Below the pieces are notes generated by a model. The model was not told the DNA's origin and made no database searches. It saw only the letters and a program-made list of their open reading frames with translations. A DNA stretch of 64,000 nt from Chitinophaga sp. YR627 (GTDB lineage: Bacteria; Bacteroidota; Bacteroidia; Chitinophagales; Chitinophagaceae), in the NCBI RefSeq assembly GCF_900114995.1, contig NZ_FOUX01000001.1:1240001-1304000 (forward strand). Reading direction: 5' to 3'. Positions 44,556 through 52,971 of this stretch are shown one piece after another (the first letter of the stretch is position 1; the number at the start of each line of letters is the position of its first letter). The position numbers and the translations under genes are program-made.

Positions 44556-47500
44556 ATGCATCTTATTCCAACTATTCCGGGAGGATGGAACCCTAATGGC
44601 GAAGGGGTCTTCCATATACAGCAGCAACCGGGTGATATCGTATTCCTGTCAGCCGCTGACACGGAAATACACTCGCTGAATAATGCCTACAGGAAACTGT
44701 ACATGACGGCAGACAAGGAACATCCGTTACCTTCCCTGCGTATTGCCAACCTGGTATACCTGAAACAGGAACTGACCATTGACAAATACGTAGAGGAAGT
44801 CATTAGTAATGCGAAGCTGGTGGTCTGCCGGCTATTGGGAGGCAGGAACTACTATCCTTACCTCTTCGAAGCTGTCAGCATCGCCTGCGAACTGAAAAAG
44901 ATCCCCGTTCTCTTCCTCCCGGGATACGATGTACCAGACGTGGAACTGCTCAACAGTTCCACCGTCGGCGTACATATTGCTGATACCGTCTGGAAATATC
45001 TCTGCGCCGGTGGAAAACAAAACCATCTGCACTGCCTCCGCTATATCTTCTATACCTTCTTCAACAGGGATTATACCTTCGACCCTCCGAGGCGCCTGCC
45101 TGAGCTGTTCCTTTTTGATACAACAAGGGGGATTATTCCCGAAGGGGAAGCGCATACCGTCTCCAGTCAGGCAACAGGCAATGTCGTGATCCTCGTCTAC
45201 CAGACGCACTACCTGGCGGATAACCTTGAACCGGTATACTACCTTGCGGCCAGTCTGCGGGAAAAACAGCTTAACCCGATCATCGCATTTGTCAATAATC
45301 TCCGGGACCAATCCATCTGTGATGAACTATTTGAGCTCCTGCAACAGCAGACAAGCTGTACCATCGATGCAGTAATCAATACCACCAGCTTTTCTATTAA
45401 ATCACTCCTGGATACCAGCGATGAACAGTTCATTTTCCGGAAAATGAATGTACCTGTTATTCAGGCGATCTTTGCTTCCTGTACAAAGGAAGTATGGGAA
45501 GAAAACCTGTTCGGACTTACGCCAACTGACGTAGCGATGAATATCGCGCTGCCGGAAATAGACGGACGGATCATTACGACCGCCGTTTCTTTTAAATCCT
45601 CCCTGGGCCGGGATGAACTGACGGATTCAGATATTCTGAAGTACACCACCCATGAAGAAGGTTGCGCATTTGTGGTAGACTTTGCGCATAGCTGGGTCAA
45701 TATCCGTTATAAAGAAAACAGGGATAAACACATTGCGCTCATCATGCCGAACTATCCGAATAAGGATAGCCGTCTGGCAAATGGGGTAGGACTGGACACA
45801 CCGGCCAGTATTATAGAGATCCTGCAGGCGATGAAGACCCAGGACTATACATTGGGTAGTTTTGTTCCTGCGGATAGCAGTGAACTGATCACACTGATCA
45901 CCCATTATATCACCAACGATACGGATACTACACTCCACAGACCTTATCAGGTGAGCCTTTCTTTGGAGCAATTCTATCAGCATTATAATGCACTGGCGCC
46001 TGTCTTGAGAAAGAAGATCACCGATCAATGGGGCCTTCCGGAAGATTCGCCGCATTTCAATCAGCATGAATTCATCATTCCCGGTTTCCTTTTAGGAAAC
46101 ACCTTCGTCAGCATACAACCTGCCCGTGGTTATAACCAGGATATCAAAGCGATCTATCACTCTCCCGACCTTCCGCCAACTTACGGCTACCTGGCTTATT
46201 ACTTCTGGGTCAATCATGTTTTCGCCGCCGATGCCGTTGTGCACGTGGGTAAACATGGCAACCTGGAATGGCTGCCAGGTAAGAGTGTCGCACTGAGCCG
46301 GGAAACCTGTTTCCCCGCCGTACTGTTAAACCCCATTCCGCATTTTTATCCTTTTATCATCAATGACCCCGGTGAGGGTACGCAGGCGAAAAGAAGGAAC
46401 CACGCCATCATTATCGATCACCTGATCCCACCCATGACAAGGGCGGAAAGCTATGGCGTGCTCACCAAACTGGAACACCTGATAGATGAATATTACGATG
46501 CATATAGCGTAGATCCGAAAAGAACAGCTGTTATTAAAACACAGATAAAGCAGCTGGTGAAAGAGGCGAACCTGGAAGCAGACTTACAAAGTTCTGTGAA
46601 AGATATCGACGAACTGCTGGTAAAACTGGACGGTTATCTCTGCGAATTGAAAGAGGCACAGATCAGAGATGGACTGCATATACTGGGTAAAGTTCCTGAA
46701 GGAGATCAGCTGACGGATCTGCTGGTAGCGCTGCATCGAGTACCGGTATCCGGAAGACTGGGTATTACACAGGCCATCGCAAAAGACCTGGGTTTATCAT
46801 TCGATCCGCTGAACTGTGATTATCAATCTGCATTTGTCACAGTTGGTCGGCATGAGCTGTTCGCTTCCTGCCGGATCATTGGTGATGTAATAGAAGTATT
46901 GGAATTACAGGCGAGGAAGATCATTGAAGATCTCCGGAACAACATAGATATCGATACTGCATTTCAATATACCCGGGAACTTTGCGCATTCATTACTGCG
47001 GATACTTTCCCTAAAGTACTGAGCACCACAGAAGAGATCACCAATCTCCTGCATGGTATGGACGGGCACTACGTACCATCCGGGAGTTCGGGTGCGCCTA
47101 CCCGCGGCAGACTGGATGTACTGCCTACCGGAAGAAACTTCTACTCTGTCGATGTACGCGCTATTCCGACGCAAACCGCCTACAACCTCGGTGTAAAAAG
47201 CGCCAATCTGATCATAGACCGTTATATGCAGGAACATGGAGATTATCCTGAAAGTATCGGTTTGTCGGTATGGGGGACTTCTACGATGCGTACCGGTGGA
47301 GATGATATTGCACAGGCCCTGGCATTGATGGGTGTCAAACCTGTATGGCAGACGGCCAACAGAAGAGTCAGCGACTTTGAGATCATTCCCCTGATCACAC
47401 TGAGACGTCCGCGCGTAGATGTGATGCTGCGTATCTCCGGTTTCTTCCGTGATGCATTTCCGGATGTGATTTCTCTGTTTAATGCTGCCGTAGAAAAGGT

Positions 47501-48317
47501 CGCTTTGCTGGATGAACCAGCGGAGCAGAATCCCATTCGCAAACGGTTCCTGGCGGAAAAACAGGAATGGCAATCCAAAGGACTGCAGGAGGAGAAAGCA
47601 CATAAGCGTGCGTTGTTCAGAGTCTTTGGCTCCAAGCCCGGCGCCTATGGAGCAGGTTTGCAGGCGGTGATCGATGAAAAGAACTGGCAATCAAAAGAAG
47701 ACCTGGCAAAAGTATATATCAACTGGAGCGGTTATGCTTATGGTGCAGATCGTATCGGGGAGTCAGCGCACGAAGTATTTGAAAAGCGCTTGTCAGATAT
47801 CCAGATCGTGATGCATAATCAGGATAACCGGGAACACGATATCCTTGATTCGGACGACTACTACCAGTTCCAGGGTGGGATGGCCAATGCCATACAGTCT
47901 GTGAAAGGGGAGCAGCCATCGATCTATTTCGGTGATCATGCACGTCCGGAGAATCCGAAGGTAAAATCACTCAAAGAAGAACTGCTGAAAGTATACCGTT
48001 CGCGTGTCATCAATCCTAAATGGATCGAAGGGGTAAAACGACATGGCTATAAAGGCGCCTTTGAAATGGCAGCTACTATGGACTACCTGTTTGCCTATGA
48101 CGCTACAACTGATCTGGTGGACGACTTTATGTATGAGGGTATCACAAAAGAATACCTGTTCAATGAAGAAAACCGCCAGTTTATAGAGCAGGTCAATCCA
48201 TGGGCATTGAGAGATATGACTGAGCGTATGCTGGAAGCGATCCAGCGCGGTATGTGGAAACAACCCGAAAAGGAAACGCTGGAACGCCTGCAGCAACTAT
48301 TTGTGGATCATGAATAA
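44556..48317 (+). CDS. cobN: CobN-family cobaltochelatase large subunit
   Basis: 1253 residues, full length for CobN/BchH-type subunits. Typical motifs: VHVGKHGNLEWLPGKSVALS, NDPGEGTQAKRRNHAIIIDH, LPTGRNFYSVDVRAIPTQTA, SVWGTSTMRTGGDDIAQAL, NWSGYAYGADRIGES. The enzyme inserts cobalt into hydrogenobyrinic acid a,c-diamide with ATP, working with AAA+ and VWA subunits; those partners are the ChlI/ChlD-like ORFs at 52186-53879. Converges with cobO, with one base between the stop codons. Confidence 0.95.
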   Translation: MHLIPTIPGGWNPNGEGVFHIQQQPGDIVFLSAADTEIHSLNNAYRKLYMTADKEHPLPSLRIANLVYLKQELTIDKYVEEVISNAKLVVCRLLGGRNYYPYLFEAVSIACELKKIPVLFLPGYDVPDVELLNSSTVGVHIADTVWKYLCAGGKQNHLHCLRYIFYTFFNRDYTFDPPRRLPELFLFDTTRGIIPEGEAHTVSSQATGNVVILVYQTHYLADNLEPVYYLAASLREKQLNPIIAFVNNLRDQSICDELFELLQQQTSCTIDAVINTTSFSIKSLLDTSDEQFIFRKMNVPVIQAIFASCTKEVWEENLFGLTPTDVAMNIALPEIDGRIITTAVSFKSSLGRDELTDSDILKYTTHEEGCAFVVDFAHSWVNIRYKENRDKHIALIMPNYPNKDSRLANGVGLDTPASIIEILQAMKTQDYTLGSFVPADSSELITLITHYITNDTDTTLHRPYQVSLSLEQFYQHYNALAPVLRKKITDQWGLPEDSPHFNQHEFIIPGFLLGNTFVSIQPARGYNQDIKAIYHSPDLPPTYGYLAYYFWVNHVFAADAVVHVGKHGNLEWLPGKSVALSRETCFPAVLLNPIPHFYPFIINDPGEGTQAKRRNHAIIIDHLIPPMTRAESYGVLTKLEHLIDEYYDAYSVDPKRTAVIKTQIKQLVKEANLEADLQSSVKDIDELLVKLDGYLCELKEAQIRDGLHILGKVPEGDQLTDLLVALHRVPVSGRLGITQAIAKDLGLSFDPLNCDYQSAFVTVGRHELFASCRIIGDVIEVLELQARKIIEDLRNNIDIDTAFQYTRELCAFITADTFPKVLSTTEEITNLLHGMDGHYVPSGSSGAPTRGRLDVLPTGRNFYSVDVRAIPTQTAYNLGVKSANLIIDRYMQEHGDYPESIGLSVWGTSTMRTGGDDIAQALALMGVKPVWQTANRRVSDFEIIPLITLRRPRVDVMLRISGFFRDAFPDVISLFNAAVEKVALLDEPAEQNPIRKRFLAEKQEWQSKGLQEEKAHKRALFRVFGSKPGAYGAGLQAVIDEKNWQSKEDLAKVYINWSGYAYGADRIGESAHEVFEKRLSDIQIVMHNQDNREHDILDSDDYYQFQGGMANAIQSVKGEQPSIYFGDHARPENPKVKSLKEELLKVYRSRVINPKWIEGVKRHGYKGAFEMAATMDYLFAYDATTDLVDDFMYEGITKEYLFNEENRQFIEQVNPWALRDMTERMLEAIQRGMWKQPEKETLERLQQLFVDHE

Positions 48318-48318
48318 C

Positions 48319-48897
48319 TTATTCCGGCTGTTTCTTTCTTTTGTAAAGAAACAGCTGCCATTTTTCTTCTGCCACACCCGCTTTATCCATTTCTGCACGT
48401 GCGAGTATAAAGAACAGGTCAGAGAGCCTGTTGATATAAGCAGAGATATATTCATCTACATGGTCCGCTTTCATCAGTGTCACCAGCAATCGTTCCCCTC
48501 TGCGCATCTGCGTTCTTACCACATGACATAAAGCAGAGATCTCATTCCCGCCAGGCAGCAGGAAATAGTCTGACTTGCTTGTCATAGCTGCTTCCAGTTC
48601 GTCAATCCATTGTTCGCAGAATTCAGCGCCGTCTTCCGGTTTAGGATTAGGGTTCTCTTTTTTACAATCAGAAGGCCGGGCCAGATGAGACATCATATCC
48701 ATCATATCTTTCTGGATCTTATGCAGCTTTGGCTGCCACTCGTGCTCTGGTCCCAGCTTGGCACGTAACAACCCGATAGTGGAATTCACTTCATCCAGTG
48801 TGCCGTAACAGTTGACACGAACATCGTCCTTATCTACACGGCTGCCGCCGAATAGGGCAGTGGTGCCACGGTCACCTTTCTTGGTATATATTTTCAT
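48319..48897 (-). CDS. PduO-type corrinoid adenosyltransferase
   Basis: 192 residues. N-terminal nucleotide loop KIYTKKGDRGTTALFGGSRV and the VRTQMRRGERLLVTL helix are diagnostic of the PduO family, which transfers adenosyl from ATP to cob(I)alamin or cobyrinate. In older nomenclature this step is CobO/BtuR, but the fold is PduO rather than CobA-type. ATG 48897 lies only a few bases from the end of the AT-rich element, so the leader and ribosome-binding area are element sequence. It is likely the last gene of the cobalamin minus-strand series. Confidence 0.92.
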   Translation of the reverse strand: MKIYTKKGDRGTTALFGGSRVDKDDVRVNCYGTLDEVNSTIGLLRAKLGPEHEWQPKLHKIQKDMMDMMSHLARPSDCKKENPNPKPEDGAEFCEQWIDELEAAMTSKSDYFLLPGGNEISALCHVVRTQMRRGERLLVTLMKADHVDEYISAYINRLSDLFFILARAEMDKAGVAEEKWQLFLYKRKKQPE

Positions 48898-49136
48898 TCA
48901 ATTAAGAATTAATAATTAAGGATTAAGAATTCCCTATGATTAGTGTGTGTTGAAAGTATAAGTGTGATAATTTTTTAATTGCTGACTACGAATTACGAAT
49001 TACGAATTACGAATTACGAATTACGAATTACGAATTATTTTGACTAAGCTCTGGGCCAGTACTAACTAAAACTAATTGCCTGATAGGAACACTATATCTT
49101 ATCATTCTTAATTCCTAATTCTTAATTATTAATTCT
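48898..49136. repeat. AT-rich inverted-repeat element with (AATTACG)6
   Basis: Fills the gap between cobC and cobO. The left arm from 48900 (AATTAAGAATTAATAATTAAG) and the right arm 49104-49136 (inverted, ending ATTATTAATTCTT) match over about 30 bases with few mismatches. Inside, six perfect AATTACG units run 48991-49032 plus a partial unit to 49037. No ORF. The right arm abuts the cobC stop. Confidence 0.75.
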
Positions 49137-49661
49137 TCACGCAGTGAAGCTATACGTGCCGCCGTATTCAACTTTCTGCATCATGATCTCGTTCAATGGT
49201 ACATTATTGAACAGGTACATCGCAGCACGAATAACACCTGCATGTGTAATCAGCAACACTCGTTCGTACTTCGTTTGCTTCAGTTCATATATAAAATCAG
49301 CAAAGCGGTTTACTAAGGTCATGAGTGACTCTCCCTTAGGCGGTGCTGAGTTGATATAGTTATAATCCTCCATCCAGGGATCCAGTTCCTTACGATCTAT
49401 CTTATCCCACTTTCTGCCTTCCCAGTCACCGAAATTCAGTTCCATCAACCTTGCATCTGTCAGATGGTTCGGGTTAATGGCGGTAGCCAGTAGTTTACAG
49501 CGGGTCAGCGGACTGCTATACAATACATCATAGTCGGGCAGGTGTTGTATAATGCCGGCATGTGTGATGGCATAGTCTGCCGGAAGAGGTACGTCTGTCT
49601 GTCCGTAGGTCTGGCCTTCAGGATAGTCGGGTTTGATATGTCTGATCAGATGTAATTCCAT
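49137..49661 (-). CDS. cobC: alpha-ribazole phosphatase-like histidine phosphatase
   Basis: 174 residues of the histidine phosphatase fold: LIRHIKPDYPEG (the catalytic His follows Arg; Ile replaces the common Gly), SSPLTRCKLLATAI, ELNFGDWEGRKW, LLITHAGVIRA. It would dephosphorylate alpha-ribazole-5'-phosphate or adenosylcobalamin phosphate. Its start overlaps the cobS stop by 16 bases, supporting joint translation. Confidence 0.88.
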   Translation of the reverse strand: MELHLIRHIKPDYPEGQTYGQTDVPLPADYAITHAGIIQHLPDYDVLYSSPLTRCKLLATAINPNHLTDARLMELNFGDWEGRKWDKIDRKELDPWMEDYNYINSAPPKGESLMTLVNRFADFIYELKQTKYERVLLITHAGVIRAAMYLFNNVPLNEIMMQKVEYGGTYSFTA

Positions 49662-50449
49662 ATTGCCAGTATGCCCATGTAAAAAATGACTTCATTGAGT
49701 TGTTGTGTTGCACCCAGACAATCGCCTGTATACCCATTGATCCATTTGTTGAAATAACGGGCCAGGTAAATGGTCAATAAGGCGCAGGGTATGATGACCA
49801 GCAGTAGCAACCATGAATGATGGAAGCAGATGATCAGCAATAACAAGGGAACGAGTCCGGTGACATTGGCCAGTATGAAACCTGGCCAGCTGATCTTTGT
49901 TGCCAGCGGTTTGCTTTTGGAAGTACTGTCATCTTCGCGGGAATAAGCCATGAAGCGTAAGAGGCATACCGGCATGGTACGGCTGAATGCATGTGCGGCA
50001 ATATACAACAGACAGAAGGGCAATAGTTGTGTATTGATCATCACAAGGGCCAGTTTTGCCAGCAGACAAATCTTCAACAGCAGGATCATCATGATGGCAA
50101 TCACACCAAAAGCGCCCACACGGGAATCTTTCATGATCTCCAGGATACGCTGTTTGGTCCAGCCACCCCCAAAACCGTCTGCTACGTCAGCCAGACCATC
50201 TTCATGGAAAGCACCTGTCGTTAACAGTGTCGCCATCACTGAAAGGATGACGGCTGTAAAGATATCTTTGAACAGGGCATTCGCACCAGCAAAGAGAAGC
50301 GCCCCGATCAGTCCTACTAATATACCCACCATCGGAAAATAACGGCTGGACTTATTCAGGTCCGCCGTATTATGATCTATACGCGAGGGTACCGGTATAC
50401 GGGTGAAGAACATCAGTGCAGTCAGAAATATGCGGACCTCTTTCTTCAT
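49646..50449 (-). CDS. cobS: adenosylcobinamide-GDP ribazoletransferase (cobalamin synthase)
   Basis: 267 residues, integral membrane protein with several helices. The CobS signature GAFHEDGLADVADGFGGGWTKQRILEIMKDSRVGAFG is present (shown in the segment around residue 80-115, with its Asp/Glu metal-binding set). It joins adenosylcobinamide-GDP with alpha-ribazole (phosphate). Between cobT (2-base gap) and cobC. Confidence 0.95.
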   Translation of the reverse strand: MKKEVRIFLTALMFFTRIPVPSRIDHNTADLNKSSRYFPMVGILVGLIGALLFAGANALFKDIFTAVILSVMATLLTTGAFHEDGLADVADGFGGGWTKQRILEIMKDSRVGAFGVIAIMMILLLKICLLAKLALVMINTQLLPFCLLYIAAHAFSRTMPVCLLRFMAYSREDDSTSKSKPLATKISWPGFILANVTGLVPLLLLIICFHHSWLLLLVIIPCALLTIYLARYFNKWINGYTGDCLGATQQLNEVIFYMGILAIWNYI

Positions 50450-50451
50450 AG

Positions 50452-51492
50452 TTATGCTTTGTTGGACACTCCGGCAGATTCAAAGCTGGCCATTTCATTC
50501 AGGAAGCTCACAGCTGCCTGTATAACAGGGTAGGCAACAGCAGCGCCGGTACCTTCTCCCAGTCGCATACCCAGGCTCAGTAAAGGTACTGCTTTCAGAT
50601 GGGCCAGCATCAGACTGTGTCCCTGCTCATTCGACTGATGTGTGAACAGGCAGTAGTCCAGTACCTGTTCATTAATTTTCGAAGCGACCAGCAATGCCGA
50701 AGTAGTGATAAAACCATCTACCAGGATCAGCATGCCAGATGCTGCGGCCTGTAACATGGCGCCACACATCATGGCTATTTCGAAGCCACCAAAGGTACTG
50801 AGTACGTTCAGGGGCGTTTTTTCTATTTTGTTATGACGGATCATGGATTCTGCCAGGATCACTTTTTTTCGGATCAGTCCTTCATCATCCAGTCCGGTAC
50901 CTCTACCGATACATTGTTCCAGCGGAATATCGCACAGCAGACTCATAATCACCGCAGCCGCAGAGGTATTAGCAATACCCATTTCCCCGAATCCGATGAC
51001 ATTGCAACCCTGCCCGTGCAGTTCTTTTACAATGGCTGCACCTCTTTCAATGGCTGTTTCACATTGCGCAGCTGTCATCGCGGCTTCATGCAGGAAGCTT
51101 TTGGTTCCCATCGCCACCTTGGCATGTACCAGTCCGGGATGTTGGTTGAAATCGAAATTGACCCCCGCATCCACGACCTTGATCGCGATACCATTCTGCT
51201 TTGTAAATACGTTGATCGCTGCACCGCCCTGCAGGAAATTGAAGACCATCTGGTAGGTTACCTCCTGTGGAAAAGGACTCACGCCTTCATGTGCAACACC
51301 GTGATCGCCGGCAAAGACAATGATGGTCGGGTTATTCAGTGCGGGTGTCTGCGTTTGTTGTACCCGGCCGATCTGTAAAGCCAGCTTCTCCAGCTGTCCT
51401 AATGAGCCAATGGGTTTGGTCTTGTTGTCGATCTTGTGTTGCAGTGCCGCCGTAATATCACTGTTGAGGGGGGCAATATGGAATGTAGTCAT
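50452..51492 (-). CDS. cobT: nicotinate-nucleotide-dimethylbenzimidazole phosphoribosyltransferase
   Basis: 346 residues, usual family length. Motifs: KPIGSLGQLEKLA, VFAGDHGVAHEGVSPFP, EMGIANTSAAAV and the C-terminal LGMRLGEGTGAAVAYP with the catalytic Glu. It activates the lower-ligand base to alpha-ribazole-5'-phosphate. The dimethylbenzimidazole synthase gene is not in this window. Confidence 0.95.
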   Translation of the reverse strand: MTTFHIAPLNSDITAALQHKIDNKTKPIGSLGQLEKLALQIGRVQQTQTPALNNPTIIVFAGDHGVAHEGVSPFPQEVTYQMVFNFLQGGAAINVFTKQNGIAIKVVDAGVNFDFNQHPGLVHAKVAMGTKSFLHEAAMTAAQCETAIERGAAIVKELHGQGCNVIGFGEMGIANTSAAAVIMSLLCDIPLEQCIGRGTGLDDEGLIRKKVILAESMIRHNKIEKTPLNVLSTFGGFEIAMMCGAMLQAAASGMLILVDGFITTSALLVASKINEQVLDYCLFTHQSNEQGHSLMLAHLKAVPLLSLGMRLGEGTGAAVAYPVIQAAVSFLNEMASFESAGVSNKA

Positions 51493-51515
51493 ATCTGTTA
51501 AACTGGTTACTTGTG

Positions 51516-52019
51516 TTATTTGAGTGTCAGCGGTAATCCGGATACCATGAGTGTAGCCTTATCGGCCCTTTGTGCAATGTACTGGTTCATCCAACCCTGG
51601 AGGTCGGCAAACTTTCTACCTGCATCAGTACTGGCATGTACGCCCATACCGATTTCGTTGGAAATGATGATCAGGTTGAGATCCTGCAGTATGAACTGCT
51701 CGAATTCCCTTTTCGCTTCTTCCAAAGCTGCTGTTACATCATAGTGGTTGTCGACGAAGAAGTTGGTCAGCCATAAGGTGACACAATCAAACACCACCGT
51801 CCTGCCTTCCAGCTGTAACTTACTGACATACTTTTCTTCTTCAATATTTTCCCAGCGGGTATCACGACTATCTCTATGTAACTGGATACGGGCCTGATGG
51901 TCCTGATCCCAGATACGCGAAGTAGCTAGATATACGGGATTATCGGCAATATCCAGTGCCTGTTGGGTTGCGTATGCGCTTTTACCGGAACGTTGTCCGC
52001 CGGAGATGTAGTGTATCAC
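51516..52019 (-). CDS. cobU: adenosylcobinamide kinase / adenosylcobinamide-phosphate guanylyltransferase
   Basis: 167 residues. P-loop SGGQRSGKSAYA at the N-terminus, VFDCVTLWLTN and LIIISNEIGMGVHAS as in CobU/CobP. The start is GTG at 52019; no in-frame ATG lies nearby. The AT-rich element begins right upstream, so the leader of this gene is largely repeat sequence. Confidence 0.93.
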   Translation of the reverse strand: MIHYISGGQRSGKSAYATQQALDIADNPVYLATSRIWDQDHQARIQLHRDSRDTRWENIEEEKYVSKLQLEGRTVVFDCVTLWLTNFFVDNHYDVTAALEEAKREFEQFILQDLNLIIISNEIGMGVHASTDAGRKFADLQGWMNQYIAQRADKATLMVSGLPLTLK

Positions 52020-52198
52020 AGAAACAATTAAGAATTAAGAGTTAAAAATTAAAGCAGAGAATTACGAATTACGAATTACGAATTACGAATTACGAATTAC
52101 GAATTACGAATTACATTGATTACCTGACTCACATCACAAATCTTTTTTCAGGCTAACCAATTCCTCATTCCTAATTGTTAATTCCTCATTCCCTGATT
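52020..52198. repeat. AT-rich element with (AATTACG)7 between the VWA gene and cobU
   Basis: The left arm (ACAATTAAGAATTAAGAGTT from 52024) and the right arm (AATTCCTCATTCCTAATTGTTAATTCC, from about 52160) are imperfect inverted copies. Seven perfect AATTACG units run 52060-52108 plus a partial unit to 52114. The right end extends past 52186 into the last codons and stop of the VWA gene. Confidence 0.7.
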
Positions 52199-52971
52199 GT
52201 CACCAGCTTCGCTCTGATCGCTTCCGCCAATTCTCCCGCCTTTCCCAACTTCACAAAACCGCTTTCATTATTTACTACAGTCGTCTCTCTGATAGCAGAC
52301 AAGTACTGTTTATAATACCTGACCGCTTCTTCAAAAGGCGCAGCTGTATTCCCGGCGTTGATCTTACCATCAGTAAAAATGTACAGACTGGCTTTCTGCT
52401 GCATATTTGTTTTCATCAGCTGATGCAGTAAAGCAAATCCGGACTGCATATTGGTCTTCCCGCCGGTTTTCAGTGCTGCAACCGCCTGTAGCAGATCTTT
52501 CGCATGCAGAGTTGGAGCCGATAATAGCTGAGCCGTTCCATTATGCAGGGCCACTGCTGCGTATTTAATACGCCGGGTTTTATACCGGGCAATCGTCGTT
52601 GCTACAAGACCTTTGATAAAAGCAATTTGTTTATCTTTCATCATGGAGCCGCTGGAATCCAGCAGAAAACAAACGTATAACTCCGTTTTTGCCTGTTCCC
52701 GCTTATACTGGATCTCTGCCTTGTCGTATACCAGATAGTGTATCATGGTCGCTAGTGCTGCGACTTTTGACGTAGGACGAGCGTAGGAGGGCTTTTGTGT
52801 AAAGCCCGTTTTACCGGCATCCTTTTTTACCATGGAGTGCTTCCGGGTATTCGCCGGACTGGCCTTCAGCTGTACGTAATTATTCGTTTTCGCGGCTTTT
52901 AGCAGGTATTCCTGCAGCGGACTGTCTGGTTTACTCAGTTCATTTTTATCCTTATCGAATCGCCCTCCTTT
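52186..52971 (-). CDS. VWA half of a ChlD-like chelatase medium subunit (-1 frame)
   Basis: The frame is open from 52971 to the stop at 52186. VWA MIDAS motif DSSGSMMKDK, the Thr in GGKTNMQSG and FTDGKINAG match the ChlD/CobT VWA domain. The first ordinary start codon, ATG 52833, would cut off ~45 upstream residues (NELSKPDSPLQEYLLKAAK...SPANTRKHS) that read as real ChlD linker. No ATG, GTG or TTG exists between 52971 and 52833. The frame is -1 to the preceding AAA+ ORF, which it overlaps for 37 bases, so the probable product is an AAA-linker-VWA fusion (~565 residues) made by frameshifting. A separate 215-residue VWA protein from ATG 52833 is the alternative. Its C-terminus lies in AT-rich repeat sequence. 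Confidence 0.75.
   Translation of the reverse strand, partial: KGGRFDKDKNELSKPDSPLQEYLLKAAKTNNYVQLKASPANTRKHSMVKKDAGKTGFTQKPSYARPTSKVAALATMIHYLVYDKAEIQYKREQAKTELYVCFLLDSSGSMMKDKQIAFIKGLVATTIARYKTRRIKYAAVALHNGTAQLLSAPTLHAKDLLQAVAALKTGGKTNMQSGFALLHQLMKTNMQQKASLYIFTDGKINAGNTAAPFEEAVRYYKQYLSAIRETTVVNNESGFVKLGKAGELAEAIRAKLVTIRE
52935..52971 (-). promoter_or_regulatory. candidate programmed -1 frameshift site in the chlI/chlD gene
   Basis: This is the only interval where a -1 shift can join the AAA+ frame to the VWA frame. It contains two possible slip points: A-AAG at about 52968-52971 and a run of five A at 52943-52947 (0-frame ATA AAA ATG), where Lys-tRNA can re-pair perfectly after slipping back one base. 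A strong Shine-Dalgarno-like AAAGGAGG lies at 52964-52971, 16 bases before the A run. It stands out in a group that rarely uses Shine-Dalgarno sequences and resembles stimulators of dnaX-type shifts. A small hairpin (GCAGG-AATA-CCTGC, 52902-52915) lies downstream at 27 bases, farther than usual. Confidence 0.55.

Noticed and set aside
46905..47690. 261-codon minus-strand ORF opposite cobN
   Set aside because: Antisense shadow of a conserved CobN region with no recognisable protein features.
48991..49037. (AATTACG)n considered as a CRISPR-like array
   Set aside because: Units are contiguous 7-mers without spacers, and no cas gene is present.
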